Positions 46,047-55,073 of a stretch of 64,000 nt of DNA are shown piece after piece (the stretch's first letter is position 1; the number at the start of each line of letters is the position of its first letter). The DNA is taken from contig CAYQMG010000053.1 of assembly GCA_964418585.1 (NCBI GenBank), positions 39,813 to 103,812 of the forward strand. The letters are read 5' to 3'. This DNA comes from JAJRTE01 sp964418585 (GTDB taxonomy: Bacteria > Myxococcota_A > UBA796 > JAJRTE01). A program made the position numbers and the translations under genes. Under the pieces are notes generated by a model. The model was given only the letters and a program-made list of their open reading frames with translations, was not told where the DNA came from and did not search any database.

Positions 46047-47252
46047 ATGGGTGACAACCTCTTCTTGAGCTTGCAGGCCTGCCCCCCGTTTTCCGACCGC
46101 AAGAACGCGGCCCGGTTCCTCTCCGAGGTCTTCGCCTGGGTCCTGCGCCAGAACCCGGGGCTTGGTGCCTCGGTGTTCGAGTTCCTGGCATCGCGTCTGG
46201 GCGTGGTGGAGCCACGCAAGGAGCGGACGATCGTGTGGCGGGCGAGGCCGGATCCACGGTTGACCCGGGTGGATCTGGTGGGAGAATCGGAGGACGTGGT
46301 CTACGTGTTCGAGTACCGCCTGTGGGGGGGCGACCCGTTGGACACGTCGGGGATGGATCGGGCCATTGCGGAGTTGATGTGGCCGGACAAGGTGCGGACC
46401 GTGGTCATCGCAGCCGGGAGACATCAGCACGACGGGGACGCGGACGTGGAGATCACCTGGGGAGACCTGTGCCGTTTTCTTGACGGCTGGGTCCGGAATC
46501 ATGGTCCCGGCGTTCACGTGGCGGACCTGTGCGATTATCTCCGGCAGCAAGGGTTGGGAGAACCGGCACCGGTGTCCACCGAGGCCATCCTGTCCTATCT
46601 CCCGGCGCAGAGGCTGGTCCCTGCGCTCGAGCGCCTGTTCCGTGAGGTGGCACGAGATCTGGCCTGGGAAGACCTCGGGCGGTTGCAGCGGGTGCTCGGC
46701 CGGTCCGGAGCGCGGCGAGGTCCCAGGGTTCACCGGTTGCGTGCCGGACGGATCGGACTCAATTTCCTCTCGGTGAATCAGCCGGACATCTTTGTAGGAG
46801 CGCTGCTCGACGGCAAGGATCACCTGGTGAAACTCTCCGACGAGCACCTGGGACCGGATTTTGTGCTCGTGCTCGATTTTCATCTCCGTTCGGTGTCGCC
46901 GAAGCTTGCAGACTATGTATACTCGGAGCCATATACCCGCCTCCGAAGTCGCCTCGCACGAGACGCGGGCGGATACGATTTCCTCGACCATTTCTTCACC
47001 TCGAGGCCCAGGAATGAGCGTCATCCTCTCTACCTCCGTCGTCCCCTGCTTCGCGTCCTGGCCGGGTCTCAAAATGCCAGCAGCCAGCGCGAGCGGTTGG
47101 GCGAGGAGGTGCTCGCTGTCCTGGACGTACTGCTGCGTGGCGGGGAACTTGAGGAATTGGCGGCGCGCTTTTCTCGACCCGAGGTGCGTCAAGGTACGGT
47201 TTTGCCGCTTCCAAGGCGGCGGTCGGACGGGGTTGCGCGACTTCGTGGCTGA
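46047..47252 (+). CDS. Hypothetical protein with a PD-(D/E)XK-like N-terminal core
   Basis: A 401-residue cytoplasmic protein with no family I can name. The N-terminal ~130 residues have the plan of PD-(D/E)XK proteins: a helix with FLSEVFAWVLRQNPGL, then RVDLVGE, then a strand VVYVFEYRLWGGDPLDTSGMDRAIAEL that looks like IEVK...L...QL in active members. The E-x-K reads E-Y-R here, so nuclease activity is doubtful. The C-terminal half (LVKLSDEHLGPDFVLVLDFHL...YTRLRSRLARDAGGYDFLDHF) is a second mixed alpha/beta region. AAGGAG lies nine bases before the ATG. The promoter at 45925 is its own. The DUF192 gene follows after 20 bases and may be co-transcribed. Confidence 0.6.
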   Translation: MGDNLFLSLQACPPFSDRKNAARFLSEVFAWVLRQNPGLGASVFEFLASRLGVVEPRKERTIVWRARPDPRLTRVDLVGESEDVVYVFEYRLWGGDPLDTSGMDRAIAELMWPDKVRTVVIAAGRHQHDGDADVEITWGDLCRFLDGWVRNHGPGVHVADLCDYLRQQGLGEPAPVSTEAILSYLPAQRLVPALERLFREVARDLAWEDLGRLQRVLGRSGARRGPRVHRLRAGRIGLNFLSVNQPDIFVGALLDGKDHLVKLSDEHLGPDFVLVLDFHLRSVSPKLADYVYSEPYTRLRSRLARDAGGYDFLDHFFTSRPRNERHPLYLRRPLLRVLAGSQNASSQRERLGEEVLAVLDVLLRGGELEELAARFSRPEVRQGTVLPLPRRRSDGVARLRG

Positions 47253-47272
47253 GTGTGTTCTGGGGGGCGGGT

Positions 47273-47779
47273 GTGAGTGACGACGGGGATCGGAGAACGC
47301 GGCGATGGCGTTTCGGGGTGCTCCTCGGCGTGGCGGGCCTCCTGGTGTGGGGAGGGGTGGTCGTCTATCCGCTCCTGGCGCCCCGGACCGTGCTGGTGCG
47401 GGTCGAGGGGGAGCGGAGCCTGGAGGTGAATGCTGCGGTGGCGGCCGGTCCGGTCGCGCGATATCTGGGATTGATGTTCCGGGAGACTCTGGCCCCGGAC
47501 CAGGGGATGTGGTTCGAGTACGATCGGCCGCGGCCTCGAGCCTTCTGGATGAAGTATACCCGGATTCCCCTCGACATTGTTTTCATCGGTCCGGATCTGG
47601 AGGTGCTCAACGTGGCCGAAGCGGATCCGTGTGAGGCGTCTCCATGCCGTCGATATCGCTCTGATGGCCCGGCTCAGTTCGTGCTGGAGGTTCGTCGGGG
47701 TCTGTGCCGGGAAGCCGGCGTGAGGCCGGGTGCCCGGGTGTGGGTAGGTCAAGGGGGTGCGTCTTCCGGAGGGGAGTGA
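47273..47779 (+). CDS. DUF192 family membrane-anchored protein
   Basis: A 168-residue protein with one N-terminal hydrophobic segment (FGVLLGVAGLLVWGGVVVYPLLA) followed by a DUF192 domain of about 110 residues: LEVNAAVAAGPVARYLGLMFRETLAPDQGMWFEYDRP, AFWMKYTRIPLDIVFIGPDLEVLNV, and CEASPC...AQFVLEV. DUF192 domains (ProQ/YcjX-unrelated small beta barrels) have unknown biochemical function. Here it would face the periplasm. The GTG at 47273 is taken as start; an earlier GTG at 47255 is possible. It lies 20 bases after the PD-(D/E)XK-like gene. Confidence 0.85.
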   Translation: MSDDGDRRTRRWRFGVLLGVAGLLVWGGVVVYPLLAPRTVLVRVEGERSLEVNAAVAAGPVARYLGLMFRETLAPDQGMWFEYDRPRPRAFWMKYTRIPLDIVFIGPDLEVLNVAEADPCEASPCRRYRSDGPAQFVLEVRRGLCREAGVRPGARVWVGQGGASSGGE

Positions 47780-47921
47780 AGGGCCGGTCCGGAGTGTGGG
47801 AGTGTACCCGGGCCGGAGGGAGGCGCGACCAGGTCGGCCGGGTTCGACCAGGCACGTTTGTCTCGATAACGACTTGACCCGTGTCGCTCGAGGTCCTATG
47901 CTCGATAGGTGGAGAAACGCG

Positions 47922-48497
47922 ATGGAAGAGACGGAACGCTGGGCTTTCGTAGAGATGCGGGGAACGAGGATGCCACGCGGAACCGAATTGACCGAGTATG
48001 CGCTTCTGGACGGAGGAGTCCTTGCCGAGGCCCTGTTGCCCGATGCGCCGAATCATACCGAGGCGAAAGCACTGGTCGACGCGGTGCGTTCAGGTGCGAT
48101 GGCAGGTTGCACCACCTCGGGCGCCCTGGGTGGGTTGTACGCCCGGCTTGCCCGGGGAGGGGGTGCGTCCCCCGATGATGTGGCCCGCCAGGTTCGCGCA
48201 TTGGTGGAGCCTCCCTCTGCGCTTCTCGTACTCATCAGCGGCCTCGAGGCCAGTCTCCAGATGCTCGAACTTGCAGGCAGGCACAACCTTGGGCCCGAGC
48301 ACCTGCACACGGCCCGGGACGCAGCCACGGCGCTTGCGGCCGGAGTATCCACCGTCTACACGTACGACGTGGAGGCGTGGGAGCCCTTTCTCGCCGATGG
48401 ACTTCACATCGGCGGACCGTCTTCGGTGATGGCACGTTGGTTTCGCATGCCTGGGGCTGCCGGGCAATCCCCGGTGTCCGGCACCGACCGCACGTGA
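47922..48497 (+). CDS. PIN-domain protein
   Basis: A 191-residue protein with a PIN-like fold (about 25-160), the nuclease fold of VapC toxins and RNA-processing factors. The first acidic residue is in YALLDGGVLAEALLPDAP, and a later cluster is LHTARDAATALAAGVSTVYTYDVEAW, with both expected Asp. The second acidic position is not clear: the segment that should read like S...E reads TTSGALGGLYARL, so activity is uncertain. The start at 47922 follows GGTGGAG by seven bases. No antitoxin-like small gene lies directly upstream (142-base gap after the DUF192 gene), which argues against a standard VapBC pair. Confidence 0.65.
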   Translation: MEETERWAFVEMRGTRMPRGTELTEYALLDGGVLAEALLPDAPNHTEAKALVDAVRSGAMAGCTTSGALGGLYARLARGGGASPDDVARQVRALVEPPSALLVLISGLEASLQMLELAGRHNLGPEHLHTARDAATALAAGVSTVYTYDVEAWEPFLADGLHIGGPSSVMARWFRMPGAAGQSPVSGTDRT

Positions 48498-48550
48498 GTC
48501 ACGGAATGCCCTGACCATGCCTGCCGGCGTCGAGCGGCCCGGCCTCCGGC

Positions 48551-50815
48551 TCAGGCGCCTCGAGTCAGAGCCTCCTCGACAGCGCCGAGCAAGCTGTTGC
48601 GATCGAACGGCTTTTCCAGCAGACGAACGCCTTCGCCCAGTGGGCCTTCCCGCATCACCATGTTTTCCGTGTATCCGGACGTGAAGAGTATCGCCATGTC
48701 CGGCCGGATGGCAGACAATTCACGCGCGAGCACCCGGCCGCCCATGCCCGGCATGACCAGATCGGTCATCAGCAGGTGGATGGTGCCCGGGTGGGTCCGG
48801 GCCACGAACAAGGCCTCGTGGCCACTCGAGGCCTCCAGCACCCGATAGCCTGCCCGCTCCAGGATCCGGCGGGCGAGTCGTCGAACCAGGTCATCGTCCT
48901 CGGCGACCAGGATGGTCTCGCCGTGCCCGGCGTAACGCCGGCTCCGGGCCGGCTTGGTCTCGTCGTCCGACTCACGGTCCACCGCCGGAAGGTAGACCTC
49001 GAACACGGTTCCCCGGCCGACCTCGCTTTCCACCCAGATGAACCCGTGGCTCTGCTTCACTATGCCATACACGGTGGAAAGGCCCAGCCCGGTGCCGGTC
49101 TCCTTCTTGGTCGTGAAAAACGGCTCGAATACACGGACTTGCGTCTTCTCGTCCATCCCACACCCGGTGTCGGCGACCGAAAGCAGCACGTAGCGTCCCG
49201 CAGTCATGGGCGGTCGTTGTCGAGCTTCCCGCTCTTTCACCACCACGTTGGCCGTTTTCAGCGTCAGGGTTCCCCCGCCCGGCATGGCTTCTCGAGCATT
49301 CACAACCAGGTTCATCACCATCTGCTCAATCCTGGCTCGATCCGCCTCCACCGACCAAAGCACCGGGTCCAGATCGAACACCACCCGAACATCCTCGCCG
49401 ATCACACGGCGCATCATGCGGCCCATCTCTTCCAGCACCGTGTTCAGGGAAAGCACACGGGGACGCATGGGTTGGCGTCTGCTGAAGGCAAGAAGTTGGT
49501 GGGTGAGCGACGCCGCACGCTCGCTCGCCTCCTGGATTCGGCGGAGATCCTCCAGAATCGGTGCACCCGGTTCCAACGCTCCTTCGATGAATTCCGCATG
49601 ACCGCGAATGATGGTCAGCAAATTGTTGAAATCATGCGCCACTCCGCCGGCAAGACGCCCGATCGCCTCCATCTTCTGCGCCTGCTGCAGTTGGGCCTCC
49701 AGCGCTCGAGTCTCGGTGATATCCTCCAACATCTCGATCACCGAGACAATCTCCCCTTGCTCGTCCAGAACAGGTGAGGCCAGTACGCGAAACGTCGTTT
49801 CGGTGCCGCCAATCGTTCGCACCATCACCGTTTCGTGCACGGTCCCGGTCTTGAATGTGGCTTTCACCGGGCAGGCGTCGCAGCCCATCTTTTCCTTGCA
49901 CCCGGAAAAGATGTCCACGCAGACCTTGCCCACGATCTGGTCGCGGGACCCGAACCACTCGGTCATCTGTCGGTTCACTTCCTGGACCCGGTATTCGTGA
50001 TCCAGGAGAGCAATCCCGAAATGTACGTGATCGAAAATGCTCTTGAGCTTTTGCTCCGAAGCGGCAAGCCGATACCTTGCTTCCTTCAGTTGCGTGACAT
50101 CTCGAATGGTGACCAGCGTCGCATCCGCTCCGTCCCACATGGTCGGCCCGCTCCGCACCTCTCCCACCCGCACCGACCCGTCCGGGCGACGAACTTCTAC
50201 CTCCCCCTCGGGACCAGACGCCAGCAGATGCCCCAAGGATTCCCCCGCCAGGTCCTCGCACGTCCGTTGAAACAGTTGCTCCGCCGCCCCGTTCGCATAG
50301 ACGACTCGATGGGACATGTCCAGCACCAGGATCGCGTCCGGGCTGTCCTCGGCTGTTCGCCGGAATCGTTCGTCCAGGCGGATCAGGCGGAGCCGGTTCT
50401 CCTCGATTTCGGTGATGTCGGAAAGAACCGCCAGAAGTTCACCGGAAGGGAGCGGCGTGACTCGAGCCGAGATCCAGGCCGGAATCTCGGGGTGTTCCAT
50501 GCGCGTCGAGTCGAGGTGCTGAGGTTCCCCGGTCCGGTAGGCTTCCCGCAACCGCTCGAGGAACCTTGCGGTGGAAACGTCTTCCCCCAGGTGGGTGATA
50601 CGACGGCCCACGAGAGAATCGCGGTGGGCACGGGCGATCGACGCGCCCATCGGGTTCACGTCCACGATGACGAAATCTTCTCCCCCCTCCACGGCCTCGA
50701 GCAGGGCCACGCCCTGTTCCAGCGCGTCGATCACCGCCTGATATCTGTCCCGAATGCGTTGGCAGTTCGAGCATGCCTCCGGGACCACTGGAGGTTCCGT
50801 CGTCTGCGCGCTCAT
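48551..50815 (-). CDS. Soluble multi-PAS hybrid histidine kinase
   Basis: A 754-residue kinase without transmembrane helices. Three PAS-type sensor domains are visible: about 20-130, 140-250 (AILVLDMSHRVVYANGAAEQLF) and 265-375. The third carries a Cys cluster, FSGCKEKMGCDACPVKATF. The kinase core has the His in GVAHDFNNLLTIIRGH (about 395), NLVVNAREAM, DTGCGM and GTGLGLSTVYGIVKQSHG. A C-terminal receiver has VAEDDDLVRRL, phospho-Asp in LMTDLVMPGMGG (about 686), FTSGY and EKPFD. The true start is the ATG at 50815; the frame is open another 100 codons upstream, but with no coding character. It has its own upstream region (50816-51118) shared with no promoter that I could identify. Confidence 0.92.
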   Translation of the reverse strand: MSAQTTEPPVVPEACSNCQRIRDRYQAVIDALEQGVALLEAVEGGEDFVIVDVNPMGASIARAHRDSLVGRRITHLGEDVSTARFLERLREAYRTGEPQHLDSTRMEHPEIPAWISARVTPLPSGELLAVLSDITEIEENRLRLIRLDERFRRTAEDSPDAILVLDMSHRVVYANGAAEQLFQRTCEDLAGESLGHLLASGPEGEVEVRRPDGSVRVGEVRSGPTMWDGADATLVTIRDVTQLKEARYRLAASEQKLKSIFDHVHFGIALLDHEYRVQEVNRQMTEWFGSRDQIVGKVCVDIFSGCKEKMGCDACPVKATFKTGTVHETVMVRTIGGTETTFRVLASPVLDEQGEIVSVIEMLEDITETRALEAQLQQAQKMEAIGRLAGGVAHDFNNLLTIIRGHAEFIEGALEPGAPILEDLRRIQEASERAASLTHQLLAFSRRQPMRPRVLSLNTVLEEMGRMMRRVIGEDVRVVFDLDPVLWSVEADRARIEQMVMNLVVNAREAMPGGGTLTLKTANVVVKEREARQRPPMTAGRYVLLSVADTGCGMDEKTQVRVFEPFFTTKKETGTGLGLSTVYGIVKQSHGFIWVESEVGRGTVFEVYLPAVDRESDDETKPARSRRYAGHGETILVAEDDDLVRRLARRILERAGYRVLEASSGHEALFVARTHPGTIHLLMTDLVMPGMGGRVLARELSAIRPDMAILFTSGYTENMVMREGPLGEGVRLLEKPFDRNSLLGAVEEALTRGA

Positions 50816-51118
50816 CTCCCCCCCCTTCCTTGTCTCGTCCAGGACTTTCGAACCAGGAAGGCCTCGTACTGAACGTTGCAACCCCAAGCAGAAGTTCAAG
50901 AAACGAAGACCTGACAACACCGTACCCGGTACCGTCTGCATGCGCCGACCGACAAGTGTCACGCAAAGGTTACAAATATCGTGCCAGGCCTGGAGTGTCA
51001 AGGAAACTGGAAGACTGCACGCTCGAGACCGCCTTTGGGCACCGGGGTGGGGCGGGGCTTGGCGGTGGGGTGGCGGCGAGCAGCGGTATCGGCATGGCCG
51101 TGCTTCCGTCTCCACCTG

Positions 51119-52021
51119 TCATTTCTCATGAGCGTCGATCCACTTTCGGATGAAGCGCCCGGCCTGTTCCACCGCCTCGTCGGCCTCGTCGAGCATGGCG
51201 CCGAATACCTGGAACACGTGAGGCATTTCGGGCCAGACCTGGTAGGTGGTGGGGACATGGGCCTGTTCCGCCCGTTCCCGCAACCGTATTGCGTCGTCGA
51301 GGAGCCCGTCGTGCCCCCCCGCCTGAATGAGGAGCGGGGGGAGGTGTTCGAGCGTGGCCTGGAGGGGGGAGATGCGGGGGTCCAGGAGGTCGTGGTCTGC
51401 TGCATAGTGGTGAGCAGCCCACTCACACCAGGCCCTGGAGACGAGGGGTTCGGAGGGCCCGAAGGTGTCGAGGGAAGGTGCGCTGCACGAGAGGTCCACC
51501 CAGGGAGACATGAGGACACAGCACGCAGGAAGCGGCAGGGAAGCGTCGCGCCAGGACACGAGTGCGGCCAGGGCGAGACCGCCGCCGGCCGAATCGCCGG
51601 CAACAGCGATTCGTCGGGGCGATACGCCCTCCTCGAGAAGGAATTCGTACGCCCGGGTGGCGTCCTCGAGGGCGGCTGGGAAGGGGTGCTCCGGCGCCAA
51701 CCTGTATTCGAGCAGGAGGGTTCTGGCCCGACCGGCCTGGCCGAGCCGTGCGGCGAGGGCGCTGTGGGTCTTGATCGACCCGAGCACGAAGCCACCCCCG
51801 TGGAGGTAGAGGAGGATTCGGTCTTCGTCGCCTTCCGGGTTGTGGAGCCAGGCGGCCCGGCGCCCGGCCAGTTCGACATGGGTACGTGTCACCCCGGGCG
51901 GAAGCGGTGTTACCGCCGATGTGGCGTCGAGGGTCCGACGCATCACGGCCAGGGAGGAGGTGCGTCCGCGATAGAGTTTGCGAAGCGCGGTCAGGGCCGG
52001 CTCGATCTGTGCTCGGCTCAT
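51119..52021 (-). CDS. HSL-family alpha/beta hydrolase (esterase)
   Basis: A 300-residue cytoplasmic carboxylesterase/lipase of the hormone-sensitive-lipase family. The oxyanion-hole motif is LYLHGGGFVLGS (His 74) and the nucleophile lies in VAGDSAGGGLA (Ser about 144). An acidic residue in QAGGHDGLLDDA (about 240) and a His in WPEMPHVFQVF (about 268) complete the triad. The conserved EYRLAPEHPFPAALED motif is intact. There is no signal peptide. Its ATG overlaps the stop of the upstream small lipoprotein gene (ATGA), so the two are translationally coupled. The substrate is unknown. Confidence 0.92.
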   Translation of the reverse strand: MSRAQIEPALTALRKLYRGRTSSLAVMRRTLDATSAVTPLPPGVTRTHVELAGRRAAWLHNPEGDEDRILLYLHGGGFVLGSIKTHSALAARLGQAGRARTLLLEYRLAPEHPFPAALEDATRAYEFLLEEGVSPRRIAVAGDSAGGGLALAALVSWRDASLPLPACCVLMSPWVDLSCSAPSLDTFGPSEPLVSRAWCEWAAHHYAADHDLLDPRISPLQATLEHLPPLLIQAGGHDGLLDDAIRLRERAEQAHVPTTYQVWPEMPHVFQVFGAMLDEADEAVEQAGRFIRKWIDAHEK

Positions 52022-52533
52022 GCCGTGTCCTGTCTGGTCATGGACCCAGAAATCGAGACGTCACACGTCATTTCCTCCGGGTCCGTGGGCGTGGAAATGG
52101 TGACTGTGTAGTTGCCGTCGAGCAGGATCTTGCCATCCTCGTAGGTCATGCGCAGGTCCTGACTCAGAGCCGCCGCTGCCACCGGATCGTCCGGGTAACA
52201 CCCCTCGAGCATGGTTGTCTTCAGCACGATGTCCGATCCCTCGAGGTCGAATCCCAGGTCGCATCCCGGGGCGAGGTCCGAGTAGACCAGGTCGTAAGGT
52301 GTTCCCTTTCCATCGTGGAAGGTCATGGTCTGACCCGCCAGGGAATAGGTCCCGTCCACGCCTTCCTGGCCGCACTCGAGGACCACGGTGGTTCCTTCGT
52401 CGTACACCCAGGTACCGACGATGTCGTCCGGGGTGAGGGCGCCTTCGCATGCGGCGATGGTGAGGGCTCCGGCAAGGAGGAGCGTGGCCGGTCGCGACTG
52501 TCGTGCTCGACTTGTCCAGGAAAAGCAGGACAT
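52018..52533 (-). CDS. Small lipoprotein of unknown function
   Basis: A 171-residue lipoprotein. The start at 52533 follows GAGGAGGAAACACG, and the lipobox is LTIAAC. The mature part begins DDIVGTWVYDEGTTVVLECGQEGVDGTYSLAGQTMTF, the strand pattern of lipocalin-like stress/lipid-binding domains (DIVGTW is a common lipocalin-type opening), and contains several Cys residues. It precedes the esterase with overlapping stop and start, hinting at a shared task such as lipid handling, which is inference. Confidence 0.82.
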   Translation of the reverse strand: MSCFSWTSRARQSRPATLLLAGALTIAACEGALTPDDIVGTWVYDEGTTVVLECGQEGVDGTYSLAGQTMTFHDGKGTPYDLVYSDLAPGCDLGFDLEGSDIVLKTTMLEGCYPDDPVAAAALSQDLRMTYEDGKILLDGNYTVTISTPTDPEEMTCDVSISGSMTRQDTA

Positions 52534-52584
52534 CGTGTTTCCTCCTCGGAATGAATGCACAGACCGTCCAGGCCGGGGGGGCGG

Positions 52585-55032
52585 TCAGGGAAGCTTCCCA
52601 AAGCAATGCTCCGCCACTTCCCGGAACGTGTCGACGTACACGGGTTCGAACCCCGTGCGCACATGTTCCGGGAGTTCTTCCACGTCCTTGCGGTTTTCGG
52701 CGGGGAAGATCACCTTTTTGACCTTGGCCCTTCGAGCGGCGATGGCCTTTTCCTTGATGCCGCCGACGGGCATGACCCTGCCGGTGAGCGTGAGTTCCCC
52801 GGTCATGGCGAGCCCCTTGGGGAGGGGTTTCTCCAGGGCGAGGGAGCAGAGGGCGGCCGCCATGGTGATACCAGCGGAGGGGCCGTCCTTGGGCGTGGCT
52901 CCGGCCGGCACATGGAGGTGGATGGCATGGTTTTCGAACAACTGGCGTGCCTGTTCGTGGTCATTGAGCAGGGAACGGACGTAGGTGTAGGCGATTTCCG
53001 AGGATTCGACCATGACCTTTCCGAGTTGTCCGGTCTGCTTGAAGGACGCGCGTCCGGTGCGCACCTTGGTGGCCTCGATGTGGAGTGTGTCGCCCCCCAT
53101 GGAGGTCCAGGCCAGACCGAGCGCCACGCCCGGCACGGGTCGTTTGTAAAGTGCGTCGTCGTGGAATATCCGGCGTCCCAGGAGTTCGGGTACATCTTTC
53201 CGGTCGACCCGGAGCTTGCCGTCCTCGCCTTCCACCATCTTGCGAACGCTCTTGCGGATGATCCGCCTGATGTGCTTTTCCACCCCTCGGACACCCGGTT
53301 CTCGAGCATATCCGTCAATGATCTCCCGCAGTGCCCTCGAGGTGATCAGGAGTCTGGACCGGTCGATTCCGTGCTCCTTGAGTTGCTTGGGTACCAGGTA
53401 CTTGCGGGCTATCTCGAGTTTTTCCTCCATGATGTAGCCGGGGAGCTTGATGATCTCCATCCGGTCCAGGAGAGGGCGTGGGATGGTGTCGAGCTGGTTG
53501 GCGGTACAGATGAAGAAGACGTTGGAGAGGTCGAAGCGAACGTCCAGGTAGTGGTCGAGGAAATCCCGGTTTTGTTCTGGATCCAAGACCTCGAGCAAGG
53601 CGGACGCCGGGTCTCCGCGATAGCTGGCGCCGATCTTGTCGATCTCGTCCAGCATGATGACCGGGTTGGCGCTCTTGCACACCTTCATGGTCTGGATGAA
53701 CTTGCCGGGCAGTGCCCCGATGTAGGTGCGGCGATGGCCCTTGATTTCCGCCTCGTCACGGATACCGCCCACCGAGAACCGGTAGAAGTTGCGGCCGATA
53801 CTCTCCGCGATGGACCGTCCGATCGAAGTCTTGCCCACGCCGGGAGGTCCGACGAAACAGAGGATCGAGCCGCTGATGTTTCCTTTCATGATACCCACGG
53901 AGAGGAATTCGAGGATGCGTTCCTTGACGTCTTCCAACCCGTAGTGGTCCCGGTTGAGAATACGTTCCGCCTGCTTGATGTCGTACCGGTCCTCAGTGAA
54001 GATCCCCCACGGCAAGATGGTCAGCCAGTCCAGATAGGTGTGGGTTACCGCAAACTCGGGCGACGCGGGCTCGAGGAGCCGGAGCTTTTCCAGTTCCTCC
54101 TCTATCCGTTCCCGGGCCTCGTCCGGGAGATCGAGGTCCTTGAGCCTCTTCTCGAATTTCTCTGCTTCGGCCTCCTTGCCTTCTTTCTCGAGGCCCAGTT
54201 CCTTCTTGATCGCCTTCAATTGCTCCCGCAGGAAGAACTCCCGTTGCTGCTTGCTGAGCTTCTCCTCGATCTGCTTGCCGATCTTGACCTGGAGCCGGGA
54301 GACTTCGATCTCCTTCTTGATGAGGAGCAGCGTTTTCTTCTGCCGTTCTGCCAGGTCCACGGTTTCCAGGATTTCCTGGAGTTCCGCCGGGCTGCTGCTG
54401 GTGAGTGCCGCAGCAAAGTCGGTAAGTCGGCCCGGTTCATGCAAATTCGAGTGAGACATGAAAATGGCCAACTCTTCTTTGTGGAGCGGATTGAGCTGGA
54501 TCAGTTCCTTGAGGCTGTTGATGATGGAGATCGAGTAGGCCCGGAGTTCGTCCGTGACCTCGGGCGTGGTTTCCTTGTAATAGCGTACCCGGGCCACGAT
54601 CACGGGGCGGGTTTCCTGGATGGATTCGATCTCGAAGCGGGCGATCGCCTGCACGATGGCCTGGACCGTGCCATTCGGCGCAGCATGGGTCACCTTGAGG
54701 ATCTCCACCACCACGCCCATCCGGTACAGGTTCGGCGTTCCATCTTCTTGCTCCTGGTCGCGCGAGAGCACCAGTCCCACGTAGCGCATGTGCCCTTCGG
54801 CGCGGTCCAGAATGAGCTTTTGAAGTTCGGGGCGGTCCACCACGAGCGGCACGGTCATGTTCGGGAACAGGGGCCGACGGGTCAGCGGGATGATCGGGAT
54901 CTGGACCGGAAGCACTTTCCGGGCGAGCACCAGGCCCTGGCCACCCTCTTTCGCCTGTTCCGGAACCTCGAACACTTCCACCTCGTCGTCCTTTTCCACG
55001 ATGACCTCGTCTCCTTGAGGTTTGTCCGTCAT
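52585..55032 (-). CDS. lon: ATP-dependent Lon protease
   Basis: An 815-residue Lon protease. It degrades misfolded and regulatory proteins in the cytosol as a homohexamer. The N-terminal substrate-binding domain opens VQIPIIPLTRRPLFPNMTVPLVV. The AAA+ domain has Walker A GPPGVGKTS (about 396), Walker B IMLDEIDKIG and the Arg-finger region. The protease domain shows the catalytic Ser in DGPSAGITMA (about 717) and Lys in VMPVGGIKEKAIAA (about 759), the Ser-Lys dyad. It carries an acidic N-terminal extension and is slightly longer than E. coli Lon. The start at 55032 follows GGAGGATGGC. It lies 41 bases after the methyltransferase gene, so the two may be co-transcribed. Confidence 0.97.
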   Translation of the reverse strand: MTDKPQGDEVIVEKDDEVEVFEVPEQAKEGGQGLVLARKVLPVQIPIIPLTRRPLFPNMTVPLVVDRPELQKLILDRAEGHMRYVGLVLSRDQEQEDGTPNLYRMGVVVEILKVTHAAPNGTVQAIVQAIARFEIESIQETRPVIVARVRYYKETTPEVTDELRAYSISIINSLKELIQLNPLHKEELAIFMSHSNLHEPGRLTDFAAALTSSSPAELQEILETVDLAERQKKTLLLIKKEIEVSRLQVKIGKQIEEKLSKQQREFFLREQLKAIKKELGLEKEGKEAEAEKFEKRLKDLDLPDEARERIEEELEKLRLLEPASPEFAVTHTYLDWLTILPWGIFTEDRYDIKQAERILNRDHYGLEDVKERILEFLSVGIMKGNISGSILCFVGPPGVGKTSIGRSIAESIGRNFYRFSVGGIRDEAEIKGHRRTYIGALPGKFIQTMKVCKSANPVIMLDEIDKIGASYRGDPASALLEVLDPEQNRDFLDHYLDVRFDLSNVFFICTANQLDTIPRPLLDRMEIIKLPGYIMEEKLEIARKYLVPKQLKEHGIDRSRLLITSRALREIIDGYAREPGVRGVEKHIRRIIRKSVRKMVEGEDGKLRVDRKDVPELLGRRIFHDDALYKRPVPGVALGLAWTSMGGDTLHIEATKVRTGRASFKQTGQLGKVMVESSEIAYTYVRSLLNDHEQARQLFENHAIHLHVPAGATPKDGPSAGITMAAALCSLALEKPLPKGLAMTGELTLTGRVMPVGGIKEKAIAARRAKVKKVIFPAENRKDVEELPEHVRTGFEPVYVDTFREVAEHCFGKLP

Positions 55033-55073
55033 GCCATCCTCCATGCCCTGGAGCAGTTACCTTCTCACGACCA

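Noticed and set aside
45966..47192. A 408-codon minus-strand frame opposite the PD-(D/E)XK-like gene
   Set aside because: The plus frame has a promoter, a ribosome-binding site and a coherent fold; the minus frame is Arg/His/Pro-rich without features.
52640..52665. tRNA T-arm-like sequence (GGTTCGAACC flanked by ACACG and CGTGC)
   Set aside because: It lies inside the lon reading frame, encoding the C-terminal RTGFEPVYVDT part. There is no acceptor, D or anticodon stem around it.
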